Positions 16,229-24,368 of a DNA stretch of 64,000 nt are shown piece after piece (positions within the stretch are counted from its first letter, which is position 1; the number at the start of each line of letters is the position of its first letter). This DNA is from Pseudomonas sp. ML2-2023-3 (GTDB lineage: Bacteria > Pseudomonadota > Gammaproteobacteria > Pseudomonadales > Pseudomonadaceae): NCBI RefSeq assembly GCF_037055275.1, contig NZ_CP146343.1, positions 2,266,501 through 2,330,500 on the forward strand, written 5' to 3'. Position numbers and translations under genes: made by a program. The notes under the pieces were generated by a model. The model was given only the letters and a program-made list of their open reading frames with translations, made no database searches and was not told where the DNA came from.

Positions 16229-17551
16229 ATGAATAATTCGAAGAAAAGCATGTTGAAACACCCTTTGGCATACGCCATCACTGCTGCCGGTCTGGCCCTG
16301 TCCTTGAGTACAGGTGTGCAGGCGGCTGAAAACGGCAAGTTCCGCATTGGTATCGTGACCTTCCTGTCTGGCCCGGCTGCCGGGCCGTTTGGCGAACCGT
16401 CGGCCAATGCGGCCAAGGTGCTGGTCGAAGGCCTGAACAAGGGCCAGCTTCCTGCACCCTACGACAAGCTGGGGATCAATGGCGCTGAAATCGAGGTGGT
16501 GATCATCGACGAGGCGGGTGGAGCCGCCAAGCAGGTCGAGGAGTTCCGCAATCTGGTGCAGCGCCAGAAAGTCGATGCGGTGGTGGGCTACATCTCGTCC
16601 GGCGACTGCCTGGCCATCGCGCCGGTGGCGGAAGAGCTGGGCGCGATGACGGTGTTCTACGACTGCGGTACGTCGCAGTTGTTCAAGGAAGACAAAACCC
16701 CGCAGTACGTGTTCCGCACCAGCCTTGATGCGGCCGTGGACAACATCGGCGCGGCGCGATACCTGGCCAAGGTTCGTCCCGACGCGCAGAAAGTCGCCGG
16801 CATTCAGCAAAACTACGCCTGGGGCCAGGACAGCTGGAATGACTTCACCCACTCCATGGAGCAGTTGATGCCCAAGGCCAAGGTGGTCGAATCGCAGATG
16901 CCCAAGGTATTCCAGGGGCAGTACGGCGCTGAGATCTCGGCGATCTCGGTCAAGCGTCCGGACATCATTCACTCCAGCTTCTGGGGTGGCGACATGGAGG
17001 CCCTGGTGCTGCAAGCCAACGCCCGTGGCCTGCTCGAAGATGCAACGGCTGTCCTGACCTGCGGCGAGTCGGCCATCGACCGCTACAAGGATCAGGCACC
17101 CAACGGCATGATCATCGGCGGTCGTGGTCCGTTCGGCGCCTTTGCCCCGGATAACGAACTCAACCGCTGGTTCAAGGACAAGTACGTGGCGGCCTACAAG
17201 ACCGCCCCGACTTACCCGGCAAGCAAAATGGCCCAGGCGATCCTTGGCCTCAAGCACGCGGCTGAAAACGCCAAGGTCGAGTCCGGGAAAATCCCGACCC
17301 CGCTGCAAATCGCCACGGCGTTCAAGGGCTCAACCTTCGAGTCAATGTCCGGCACCGTGCAAATGGCTCGCGCCGATGGTCATCAGGCCATGCAGGGCAT
17401 TGCCTACGGCGAGTACCAGTACGACCCGGCGGATAAAAAGGGCAGCGTGCAAAACGTCATCGCCTTTTCCGGTGAGTGCGTGACCCCGCCTGATGGCACC
17501 ACTGCGCTGGAGTGGATCAAGGCGGGCTTCCCTGGCGCTCAGTGCAACTGA
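16229..17551 (+). CDS. periplasmic binding protein, branched-chain amino acid type (second of two)
   Basis: 440 residues, with a signal peptide ending at GVQAAENGK. Type I binding-protein fold: FRIGIVTFLSGPAAGPFGEP, EIEVVIIDEAGGAAKQVEEF, DAVVGYISSGDCLAIAPVAEE, AGIQQNYAWGQDSWNDF. Cysteine residues in SGDCL, FYDCG and LTCGE could form disulfides. The protein is as long as the first binding protein but clearly divergent from it. It is 28 bp downstream of it and separated from the permease genes by a REPIN-like hairpin, an arrangement that commonly lets the binding protein be made in excess over the membrane components. Confidence 0.88.
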   Translation: MNNSKKSMLKHPLAYAITAAGLALSLSTGVQAAENGKFRIGIVTFLSGPAAGPFGEPSANAAKVLVEGLNKGQLPAPYDKLGINGAEIEVVIIDEAGGAAKQVEEFRNLVQRQKVDAVVGYISSGDCLAIAPVAEELGAMTVFYDCGTSQLFKEDKTPQYVFRTSLDAAVDNIGAARYLAKVRPDAQKVAGIQQNYAWGQDSWNDFTHSMEQLMPKAKVVESQMPKVFQGQYGAEISAISVKRPDIIHSSFWGGDMEALVLQANARGLLEDATAVLTCGESAIDRYKDQAPNGMIIGGRGPFGAFAPDNELNRWFKDKYVAAYKTAPTYPASKMAQAILGLKHAAENAKVESGKIPTPLQIATAFKGSTFESMSGTVQMARADGHQAMQGIAYGEYQYDPADKKGSVQNVIAFSGECVTPPDGTTALEWIKAGFPGAQCN

Positions 17552-17563
17552 TCCCCACACACC

Positions 17564-17663
17564 TGTAGTCGCTGACGCAGGCTGCGATAAGGGCCCAAGG
17601 ACCTTCGCTTCTCACAAGGCGCGAACCCTGCGGGCCTGATCGCAGCCTGCGGCAGCGACTACA
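17564..17663. repeat. REPIN-like inverted repeat within the transporter operon
   Basis: 100 bp with outer arms TGTAGTCGCTGACGCAGGCT and the complement of AGCCTGCGGCAGCGACTACA, plus a central AGGACCTTCG. It sits between the second binding protein and the first permease, where a stable RNA hairpin could protect the upstream message or reduce read-through. Confidence 0.85.
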
Positions 17664-17700
17664 GCAACGGTTGCGTGATTGATCCCAAGGTAGGACCTCT

Positions 17701-18600
17701 ATGATGAGTCTTTTCGCGGTGCTGATTGACGGCACCATCTATGCCTCGTGGCTGTTTCTGGTCGCCGCCGGGCTCACGGTGATTTACGGGGTGATGCGCA
17801 TCCTGAACATGGCTCATGGCAGTTTCTATGCCATTGGTGCCTACACCGCTGCCTCGCTCGTGGGCTGGTATTTCAACAACGGCATCGGCCCGGTCTGGGC
17901 CGGGTATCTGCTGATGCTGGGCTGCGCGCTGGTGGCGGGCCTGATCGTCGGCCTGATCATCGAGCGAGGCCTGTTGCGCTTTATGTACGGGCGCGACGAA
18001 GTGCTGATGGTGATCATCACTTACGCCCTGCTGCTGGTGCTTGAAGACACCATGAAGATGATCTGGGGCGTGAACCCTTATTTCGCTTATCAGCCTTACG
18101 CCGAGATGGGCCGCAGCGCCCTGGCCGGACTGAAAGTCTCCAACTACGACCTGATGCTGGTCGGCGTTTCCGCCGTGCTGGGGCTGTGCCTGTGGTTGTG
18201 GCTGGAGCGCACACACCAGGGCAAGGTGCTGCGCGCCGTGATTCACGACCGCGAAGTAGCGATGGCCATGGGCGTCAACGTGCGGCGCATGTTCACCCTG
18301 GTTTTTGTGCTGGGCACCATGCTCGGCACGCTGGCGGGTGCCTTGACCGCTCCGGCCATTTCGGTGGTGCCGGGCATGGGGGTGGAAATCATCGTGCTGG
18401 CGTTTGCCGTGGTGGTGATCGGCGGCATGGGCAGCATCGAAGGCGCCGCAGTGGGCGCATTGCTGGTGGGCTTGAGCCGGGCCGCGGCGGTGCATTACGC
18501 CCCGGAGTTTGAACTCTTTGTGATTTACGGGGTAATGGCGCTGGTACTTGCCGTGCGTCCCCAAGGGCTGTTCGGCCGTGTACTGGCGAGGAAAATTTGA
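17701..18600 (+). CDS. ABC transporter permease, LivH family
   Basis: 299 residues with about eight hydrophobic helices. Characteristic LivH features are the N-terminal LIDGTIYASWLFLVAAGLTVIYGVMRILNMAHGSFYAIGAY, the cytoplasmic coupling segment MAMGVNVRRMFTLVFVLG, and the C-terminal GGMGSIEGAAVGALLVGLSR. It pairs with the LivM-like permease to form the transmembrane channel of a hydrophobic-amino-acid-type importer. Two adjacent ATGs (17701 and 17704) are possible starts after an AGGA site. It ends 1 bp before the next gene. Confidence 0.92.
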   Translation: MMSLFAVLIDGTIYASWLFLVAAGLTVIYGVMRILNMAHGSFYAIGAYTAASLVGWYFNNGIGPVWAGYLLMLGCALVAGLIVGLIIERGLLRFMYGRDEVLMVIITYALLLVLEDTMKMIWGVNPYFAYQPYAEMGRSALAGLKVSNYDLMLVGVSAVLGLCLWLWLERTHQGKVLRAVIHDREVAMAMGVNVRRMFTLVFVLGTMLGTLAGALTAPAISVVPGMGVEIIVLAFAVVVIGGMGSIEGAAVGALLVGLSRAAAVHYAPEFELFVIYGVMALVLAVRPQGLFGRVLARKI

Positions 18601-18601
18601 T

Positions 18602-19546
18602 ATGCGCCTGAGTAAAACCGAATTGATTCTGCTCGGCGTTGCCGTGCTGCTGGCGGCGGGCGGTTTTATCGCGCCGCAATGGCTGGTGTTCCTGCTGACG
18701 ATGGCCCTGGCCAAGGCCATGGTGGTGCAAGGCGTGGTGATGCAGATGCGCGCCGGGCTGGTGACGTTTGGCCAGGGCCTGTTCTTTTGTGTGGGCGGCT
18801 ATGCCGTGGGCATGAGCGGGCATTTTCTGGACATCACCGATCTGGCCGTGCTGTTGCTGATCGGAGTGGGCGCCGCAGTGTTGCTGGCCATGCTGCTGGG
18901 GCTGTTGATGACCCGCTACCGCGAGATTTTCTTCGCCATGCTGTCGTTGGCGTTCTCGATGATCCTCTACGGCGTGCTGGTAAAAAGCTCGGCCCTGGGC
19001 AGCACCGACGGCTTCAACGTCAAGGCCTGGACCCTGTTCGGCTGGACCCCGGCTTCAGGGCAGGCGCCGCTGGCGTTGTTTGTCATCATCGTTGCCTGCT
19101 CGGCAGTGCTGGCGGTGTTACTGCATCGCTACAGCCGCAGCAGCGCCGGGATGATGTGCGAAGCCATTCGTGAAAACGAAGTGCGGGTTGAATACCTGGG
19201 CCAGTCCCCACGCTGGGTGCTGTACATGAACTACGTTGCGGCTGCCGCGGTGTCGGCATTGGGCGGTGGTTTCATGGCCTTGTCTGCCGGGCACATTGAC
19301 CCTGAAATGGCCTACTGGATCACTTCGGGCGAATTCGTCTTTATCGCGCTGCTGGGCGGTACCGCCCATGTTGCAGCACCGTTCATTGCAGCCATTCTGT
19401 TTGCCGTGGTGCGCACCTACGCCATCGAACTGGTGCCACACAGCTGGCAGATGATTTTGGGGTTCACCCTGCTGGCAATCATCGTATTTCTGCCTAAAGG
19501 CTTGTGGAGCCTGTTCACCGGGCAAGCACGGAGAGCAAAAGCATGA
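18602..19546 (+). CDS. ABC transporter permease, LivM family
   Basis: 314 residues with about nine hydrophobic helices, including LVTFGQGLFFCVGGYAVGMS and the LivM coupling-loop region MMCEAIRENEVRVEYLGQSPRW, followed by GGGFMALSAGHIDPEMAYWI. It is the second membrane subunit of the importer. ATG 18602 follows GAGGAAAA at suitable distance; the open frame back to 18548 lies within the previous gene. Its stop overlaps the ATG of the LivG-like ATPase (ATGA). Confidence 0.92.
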   Translation: MRLSKTELILLGVAVLLAAGGFIAPQWLVFLLTMALAKAMVVQGVVMQMRAGLVTFGQGLFFCVGGYAVGMSGHFLDITDLAVLLLIGVGAAVLLAMLLGLLMTRYREIFFAMLSLAFSMILYGVLVKSSALGSTDGFNVKAWTLFGWTPASGQAPLALFVIIVACSAVLAVLLHRYSRSSAGMMCEAIRENEVRVEYLGQSPRWVLYMNYVAAAAVSALGGGFMALSAGHIDPEMAYWITSGEFVFIALLGGTAHVAAPFIAAILFAVVRTYAIELVPHSWQMILGFTLLAIIVFLPKGLWSLFTGQARRAKA

Positions 19547-20313
19547 GTTGCATCCTCGAAACCAAGGGCCTGTGCAAATCGTTCGGCGCCGTCACGGCGG
19601 CCAAGGATGTGAATGTTCGCATCCACAAAGGTGAAGTGGTCGGCGTGATCGGTTCCAACGGCGCGGGCAAGACCACGTTTATCAACATGGTCACCGGCTA
19701 CCTGAAACCCAGCAGTGGCGAGATTCTGTTCAACGGCCAGTCCATCATCGGCCACACCCCTCGGGCAATCACCCGGGCGGGCATGGCCCGTTCGTTCCAG
19801 GTGGCGCAGTTGTTCCCGCAATTGAGCGTGCTGGACAACTTGCTCATCGCCGTATCGGCCGCACAAAGCCCGTTTCCGTCGTTGCTGGCGCCCATGCGCA
19901 ATGCATCCCGCATCGCCCAGGCAGATGCGATCCTCGCTGAATTCGACATCAGCCGCTGGCGCGACACGCCGGTCACCGCCGTGCCCCAAGGCGTGCGCAA
20001 ACTGATCGACATTGCGATGGCGCTGATCGGTGATCCGCAAATGCTGCTGCTCGACGAACCCACCAGCGGGGTGAGCTCCGAGGAAAAAACCGCATTGATG
20101 GACACGGTGATGCGGGTTGTCGCCCAGCATAAGGTCACGGTGCTGTTCGTTGAACATGACATGGACGTGGTGCGCCGCTATGTGTCGCGGATTCTGGCTT
20201 TCTACAGCGGTGAAGTCCTGGCCGATGGCGCACCCGAGGCCGTGCTGGCCAACGCGCGGGTACAAGAGTTTGTGACCGGTGGCCCGAACGCTCACAAGAG
20301 GGCAGCGCAATGA
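19543..20313 (+). CDS. ABC transporter ATP-binding protein, LivG family, atypical signature
   Basis: 256 residues. Walker A is GSNGAGKT, the Q-loop is near RSFQVAQLFPQLSV, Walker B is MLLLDEPTSG and the H-loop is VLFVEHDMDVV. The ABC signature, normally LSxGQ, reads AVPQGVRKLIDIAMAL, so the signature Ser and Gln are replaced; a subfamily with this form exists in my memory of LivG homologues, but it is not the classical sequence. It energises uptake with the LivF-like partner, with which it overlaps by 4 bp. Confidence 0.9.
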   Translation: MSCILETKGLCKSFGAVTAAKDVNVRIHKGEVVGVIGSNGAGKTTFINMVTGYLKPSSGEILFNGQSIIGHTPRAITRAGMARSFQVAQLFPQLSVLDNLLIAVSAAQSPFPSLLAPMRNASRIAQADAILAEFDISRWRDTPVTAVPQGVRKLIDIAMALIGDPQMLLLDEPTSGVSSEEKTALMDTVMRVVAQHKVTVLFVEHDMDVVRRYVSRILAFYSGEVLADGAPEAVLANARVQEFVTGGPNAHKRAAQ

Positions 20314-20957
20314 GTCTGGATATTCGCAATCTGCACGTTTCGATCGAAGGCGTGCCCATCCTCCATGACGTCTCCCTGCAGGTGGGAAGCGGCCAGATGG
20401 TTGGCCTGATCGGTCACAACGGTGCCGGCAAAACCACCCTGATCCGCGCCATCATGGGCCTGCTCGACGCCGATTCCGGCTCGATCACCTTTGCCGGTCA
20501 GGACCTGCGCGGCCTGCCCGGGTTTACCCGCGCCGGTGCCGGTATCAGCTACCTGCCCGAAGACCGTCGCCTGATCCCGTCGTTGACCGTGGAAGAAAAT
20601 ATCCTGCTGCCGGTCTGGGCCAATAAGTTGGCCGACAGCCAGCGCCGCCTGGAGTGGGTCTACAGCCTGATCCCGGAAATCGCCCAGTTTCGTGACCGCA
20701 AGGCCATGCAATTGTCCGGCGGGCAACAAAAGCTGGTGGCACTGGCGCGGGCATTGATGCCGGGCAACAAGTTGCTGCTGCTCGATGAGCCCTTCGAAGG
20801 TGTGGCGCCGGTGTTGTCCCGGCGTTTGAGCGAGGTGATTGCCAAGCTGGGTCAGGAAGGATTGTGCGTACTGATTTCTGAATCTGATGACACTCACTCT
20901 GCCGATCTGGTCGATGCGTTGTTTCGCATCGAGCGCGGCAGCGTGACCGTAGGGTAG
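20310..20957 (+). CDS. ABC transporter ATP-binding protein, LivF family
   Basis: 215 residues, somewhat short for LivF (usually ~233). Walker A GHNGAGKT, signature LSGGQQKLVALARAL and Walker B KLLLLDEPFEG are intact, as is the LivF-typical YLPEDRRLIPSLTVEENI. The normal signature here complements the atypical LivG-like partner, so one or both ATP sites may be asymmetric. It is followed 8 bp later by the first dehydrogenase gene, placing enzymes and importer in one transcript. Confidence 0.92.
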   Translation: MSLDIRNLHVSIEGVPILHDVSLQVGSGQMVGLIGHNGAGKTTLIRAIMGLLDADSGSITFAGQDLRGLPGFTRAGAGISYLPEDRRLIPSLTVEENILLPVWANKLADSQRRLEWVYSLIPEIAQFRDRKAMQLSGGQQKLVALARALMPGNKLLLLDEPFEGVAPVLSRRLSEVIAKLGQEGLCVLISESDDTHSADLVDALFRIERGSVTVG

Positions 20958-20965
20958 GGACCACA

Positions 20966-22120
20966 ATGTCAAAATTCATCTTTGAAACCACACCGCGGGT
21001 GATCTGCGAAATCGATGGTGCGCTGCGCCTTGGCGCCCTGTGCCGCGAACTGAAAGCCGAGCGCGTGCTGCTGATCAGCGACCCGGGCCTGCTGCGTGCG
21101 GGGCTGCTGGATGCACCGCTGCAGGCCATGCGCGACAGCGGATTGCAGGTCACGTTGTACAGTGACGTGCAGGCCGATCCGCCTGCGGCATCGGTGCAGG
21201 ACGCGGTTGATGTTGCGCGTCAATGTCGTGCTCAGGCGGTTATCGGTCTGGGCGGCGGCAGCTCCCTGGACACGGCCAAACTGGTGGCTTTGCTCTGCGG
21301 TCAGACACAGTGCCTGGAGGACATCTACGGCATTGGCCTTGCCAAGGGGCCACGGCTGCCGCTGATTCAGGTTCCGACCACGGCAGGGACAGGTTCGGAG
21401 GTGACGGCGGTGGCGATTGTCACCACCCCCAGCCATGAGAAAAAGGGCGTGGTCAGCCCCTTGTTGTACCCCGACATTGCCTTGCTCGATGCACGGCTGA
21501 CGGTTGGCCTGCCCGCCGCGGTCAGCGCCATGACCGGGGTCGATGCGATGGTGCATGCCATCGAGGCTTACACCAGCGTGCACAAAAAGAACGTGTTGTC
21601 CGACGGACTGGCCGTTCAGGCCCTGACCTTGCTGGCGGCCAACATGGACCGGGTGCTGGCCGAACCCGGCGACTTGCAGGCGCGATCGGACATGCTGCTG
21701 GGCTCGATGCTCGCCGGCATGGCATTCGCCAATGCCCCGGTGGCGGCGGTGCACGCGCTGGCCTATCCATTGGGCGGACATTTCCATGTGCCCCACGGGT
21801 TGAGCAATGCCCTGGTGCTGGTGCCCGTACTGAACTTCAATCGCTCAGCTGCCGAGTCGCTCTATGCACAACTGGCCGCGGCGGTGTTGCCGGGCCAGCG
21901 GTTTGCCAGTGCGGTCGAGGCTTGCGATGGCTTTATCGATTTCATGACCGGTCTGGTGGCGCGCATGCCATTTGCCCAGCGCCTGCATGAAGTGGGTGTC
22001 ACGGCTGAGAACCTTGACCGGTTGACCAATGACGCGCTGAAAGTCGAGCGACTGCTGATCAACAACCCGCGCCCGCTTGACCGCGACGACATCTACGGCA
22101 TTTACGCCTCGGTGCTGTAG
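20966..22120 (+). CDS. iron-containing alcohol dehydrogenase (first of tandem pair)
   Basis: 384 residues, the usual length for group III Fe-dependent dehydrogenases. The dinucleotide-binding GLGGGSSLDTAK and PTTAGTGSEVT motifs are clear, and the iron ligands are present: Asp and His in GVDAMVHAIEAYTS, His in VHALAYPLGG and His in HVPHGLSNAL. It oxidises an alcohol to an aldehyde with NAD(P). It is co-transcribed with the importer, implying that the imported solute or its product carries a hydroxyl group. The adjacent gene of identical length is a diverged tandem paralogue. Confidence 0.93.
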   Translation: MSKFIFETTPRVICEIDGALRLGALCRELKAERVLLISDPGLLRAGLLDAPLQAMRDSGLQVTLYSDVQADPPAASVQDAVDVARQCRAQAVIGLGGGSSLDTAKLVALLCGQTQCLEDIYGIGLAKGPRLPLIQVPTTAGTGSEVTAVAIVTTPSHEKKGVVSPLLYPDIALLDARLTVGLPAAVSAMTGVDAMVHAIEAYTSVHKKNVLSDGLAVQALTLLAANMDRVLAEPGDLQARSDMLLGSMLAGMAFANAPVAAVHALAYPLGGHFHVPHGLSNALVLVPVLNFNRSAAESLYAQLAAAVLPGQRFASAVEACDGFIDFMTGLVARMPFAQRLHEVGVTAENLDRLTNDALKVERLLINNPRPLDRDDIYGIYASVL

Positions 22121-22144
22121 GCACGCTTATTACAGGAGTTAGTC

Positions 22145-23299
22145 ATGAACCATGAATTCAGAAGTGTGCCGCGTATCGTCTGTGAAGTCGGGGCATTACA
22201 GGAAGTCGGTTACGTATTCAGAGGCCTGGGCGCACAGCGTGTGATGCTGGTGTGTGACCCGGGCATAGTCAGCCTGGGCTTTGCCGGGCAGGCCTGCAAA
22301 GTGCTTGAGGCGGCAGGTTGCGAAGTGGCGGTGTTTGATCAGGTCGCGCCCGATCCGTCATCGGCGCTGGTTGAACGGGCAGTGAAACAGGCGCAAGGGT
22401 TCAAGGCCGATGGGGTGCTGGGACTGGGCGGTGGCAGTTCCCTGGACGCGGCCAAACTGGTGGCGTTGCTGATCAACAGCGAGCAACCCCTGGAAGACTT
22501 GTACGGCACCGACAAGGCCCTGGGCCAACGCACGCCGCTGGTATTGATGCCTACCACCTCGGGCACCGGTTCCGAGGTGACGTGGGTCTCGGTGATTACC
22601 GACGCGCAACAGCGTAAACAGGCGGTTTATTCGCCTCAATTGCTGCCGGATGTGGCGATTCTCGACCCGCAACTGACCCTCGGCCTGCCAGCGAAAGTGA
22701 CAGCGGCTACGGGGCTGGATGCGATGGTGCATGCCATCGAGGCCTACACCAGTCGCACCCGTAAAAACCCGATCTCCGATGGTCTGGCGACCGCGGCCCT
22801 GGCACTGCTGGGTGCCAACTTGCCCAAGGTTCTGGCCAACGGACAGGACCTGGAAGCGCGTACCGCCATGTTGCAAGGTTCATTGATGGCAGGCATGGCG
22901 TTCGTCAATGCGTCGGTGGCGGCCATCCATGCGCTGGCATACCCGCTGGGGGCACGTTTTCATATCCCTCATGGCCACGCCAATGCCCTGGTCATGGCGC
23001 CGGTGATCCGTTTCAACCTGGCCAGCGCTCAGCGCCACTACGCTGAACTGGCCGCGCACCTGCTGCCAGGCCAGGATTTTGACAATGAGGCCAGCGCCGC
23101 CGAAGCGTTTGTCCAGGCCGTCGAGGGGCTGGTCAAAGCCAGTGGGCTGGAGCAGCGCCTGTCGAATTTGAACGTGGATCAAGCATCACTGCCGGTGATG
23201 GCCAGTGACGTGGTGGTGGGCATTCGTCGGCTGATCGACAGCAATCCCTGTGACATGACCGAGCAAGACGTGGAGGCCATTTACCGAAGCATTTACTAG
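22145..23299 (+). CDS. iron-containing alcohol dehydrogenase (second of tandem pair)
   Basis: 384 residues, collinear with the preceding dehydrogenase. NAD-binding GLGGGSSLDAAK and PTTSGTGSEVTW and the iron ligands (GLDAMVHAIEAYTS, IHALAYPLGA, HIPHGHANAL) are all conserved. The pair probably arose by tandem duplication and diverged, perhaps for two substrates or opposite directions. A 24-bp gap with a GGAG site separates them. The operon appears to end here; a 9-bp stem hairpin follows at 23371-23396. Confidence 0.93.
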   Translation: MNHEFRSVPRIVCEVGALQEVGYVFRGLGAQRVMLVCDPGIVSLGFAGQACKVLEAAGCEVAVFDQVAPDPSSALVERAVKQAQGFKADGVLGLGGGSSLDAAKLVALLINSEQPLEDLYGTDKALGQRTPLVLMPTTSGTGSEVTWVSVITDAQQRKQAVYSPQLLPDVAILDPQLTLGLPAKVTAATGLDAMVHAIEAYTSRTRKNPISDGLATAALALLGANLPKVLANGQDLEARTAMLQGSLMAGMAFVNASVAAIHALAYPLGARFHIPHGHANALVMAPVIRFNLASAQRHYAELAAHLLPGQDFDNEASAAEAFVQAVEGLVKASGLEQRLSNLNVDQASLPVMASDVVVGIRRLIDSNPCDMTEQDVEAIYRSIY

Positions 23300-23370
23300 C
23301 GCAATCCGTGGCAGCTGTAGCCGTGTTCTTGCGCCAGCTGCTGCATAAACCCTTCCGTCATTGAGCAATG

Positions 23371-23396
23371 ACGCGCCTGTCGCCAATCAGGCGCGT
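23371..23396. terminator. hairpin between convergent genes
   Basis: ACGCGCCTG and CAGGCGCGT form a perfect 9-bp stem with an 8-base loop. No clear T run follows on either strand, so termination is uncertain; its location between convergent stops (23299 and 23403) favours a bidirectional role. Confidence 0.5.
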
Positions 23397-23402
23397 GCTG
23401 CT

Positions 23403-23750
23403 TCAGTGCGTTGCCAGTGTGTCCAGCGACTTGTCGACATAGCCCTTGGCCAGCTCCACCAAGTGCATGACCGACAACACCAAATCGCGCGCAGGCCCGC
23501 TCAAGCCATTCCCCGCCTCATTCGCGCAGGCACCCGCACAGCGCAACAAGTCTGACGCCTGGGCCAAAGCCGCTTCTGAATTGACACTGTGCGGGATGGC
23601 CAGCATGGCCGTGCCTATAGGGCGATAATGCTTATGGTTTTGCAGGTAGTAATTGAGCGCACGTTCGACGGCGGCACGGTCCAGCAACGGGTCGTGACTG
23701 TCAGCAGCATCGAGGGGTAAAGCAGGGGGATCGGGGGTGATTTTTTTCAT
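23403..23750 (-). CDS. DUF6124/DUF3077-like Pseudomonas protein
   Basis: 115 residues beginning MKKITPDPPALPLDAADSHD, a start I associate with a multicopy Pseudomonas-restricted family of unknown function. The body is predicted helical: AAVERALNYYLQ, EAALAQASDLLRCAGACANEA, DLVLSVMHLVELAKGYVDKSLD. There is no signal peptide or membrane segment. ATG 23750 has a GGAG site; the frame is open to 23945, but that extension overlaps the structured leader and is unlikely to be translated from there. The function is unknown. Confidence 0.8.
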   Translation of the reverse strand: MKKITPDPPALPLDAADSHDPLLDRAAVERALNYYLQNHKHYRPIGTAMLAIPHSVNSEAALAQASDLLRCAGACANEAGNGLSGPARDLVLSVMHLVELAKGYVDKSLDTLATH

Positions 23751-23791
23751 CGTTACAACTCCGATTGTACTCAAGGAGCTGCCAGCACTCG

Positions 23792-23962
23792 CGACTAAGC
23801 AAATGGGAGGCAGCCGTGCGCAGGTTAGTCGACCGGTACATTCGGAAAAACCGGCGCGCTCGAAGGCGCCCTGCGCACGGCCACCATAAAACGCAGGCCG
23901 TAAAAAAGCGCCTCGCGGAGGTGGCGCCTTGCGCCGAATGTACACGTCGGGCGACTAAACCC
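23792..23962 (-). ncRNA. candidate structured leader RNA of the DUF6124-like gene
   Basis: On the plus strand, GTACATTCGG (23836-23845) pairs with CCGAATGTAC (23934-23943) and TTAGTCG (23825-23831) pairs with CGACTAA (23952-23958), forming an outer stem around about 90 bases. Inside are three smaller hairpins (GGCGC/GCGCC near 23853-23869; ACGGCC/GGCCGT near 23877-23900; GCGCC/GGCGC at 23908-23927). TTAGTCG (23825-23831) can alternatively pair with a second CGACTAA at 23792-23798, closer to the gene start. Mutually exclusive pairings with a terminator-like hairpin in the first loop are typical of attenuators. Existence of the RNA is inference. Confidence 0.5.
23902..23927 (-). terminator. intrinsic-terminator-like hairpin inside the leader
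   Basis: On the minus strand GCGCC...GGCGC forms a stem directly followed by a run of six T. It lies about 150 bases upstream of ATG 23750, within the structured leader, so it could end a short RNA or attenuate the gene. Confidence 0.5.
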
Positions 23963-24102
23963 AACCGCTGTTTTGCAGCGATTGGCCGAGACTATTCCCC
24001 GAAATGGACAGGCGCAAGCGAGCGGAATCTTCTCGGATGTTTCATGAGAATGAAAGCGAAACGTCGTACGAAATGACTGATTTCCAAGGCCTGAACACCA
24101 CG

Positions 24103-24200
24103 TGTAGTCGCTGCCGCAGGCTGCGATAAGGGCCGAAGGACCTTCAAGCAGGGTCGCTGCGCAACCCCTCGCAGCCTCGCTTCGCTCCTCAGCGACTACA
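24103..24200. repeat. REPIN-like inverted repeat (GTAGTCGCTG type)
   Basis: 98 bp with arms TGTAGTCGCTGCCGCAGGCT at one end and the complement of AGCGACTACA at the other, and the shared centre GGGCCGAAGGACCTTC. The right arm has been partly replaced by CTCGCTTCGCTCCTC, so it is imperfect. It lies downstream of poxB and upstream of the leader; the rest of the gap to 24368 shows nothing. Confidence 0.8.
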
Positions 24201-24368
24201 GGTTTCGTCGTCAGCTGCTACGGATCGCGAGTACCACCCACCTCGCCCTAGGGGCGAAACCCATATTTCAGTTGGACACAAACGCTGGAGATGTACTCGA
24301 AATACCTGTTTTGCGCGCAGCCACTAGAGGAACGCGTTTGACCGGCAACAGAGTACCCACAGAGTTGC

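Larger units (their letters stand above)
23751..24102. other. long non-coding region upstream of the DUF6124-like gene
   Basis: No credible gene. The only plus-strand frame (23765-24076) is extremely Arg/Lys-rich and coincides with inverted repeats. The segment 23792-23962 is a structured leader for the minus-strand gene (separate entry); 23966-23980 (CGCTG/CAGCG) is another small hairpin. The remainder up to the REPIN at 24103 shows nothing I recognise; the gene's promoter probably lies there. Confidence 0.6.

Noticed and set aside
23765..24076. A 103-residue plus-strand frame upstream of the DUF6124-like gene
   Set aside because: It is strongly basic and low in complexity, has no ribosome site, and coincides with the inverted repeats of the leader, so the composition is explained by structure rather than coding.
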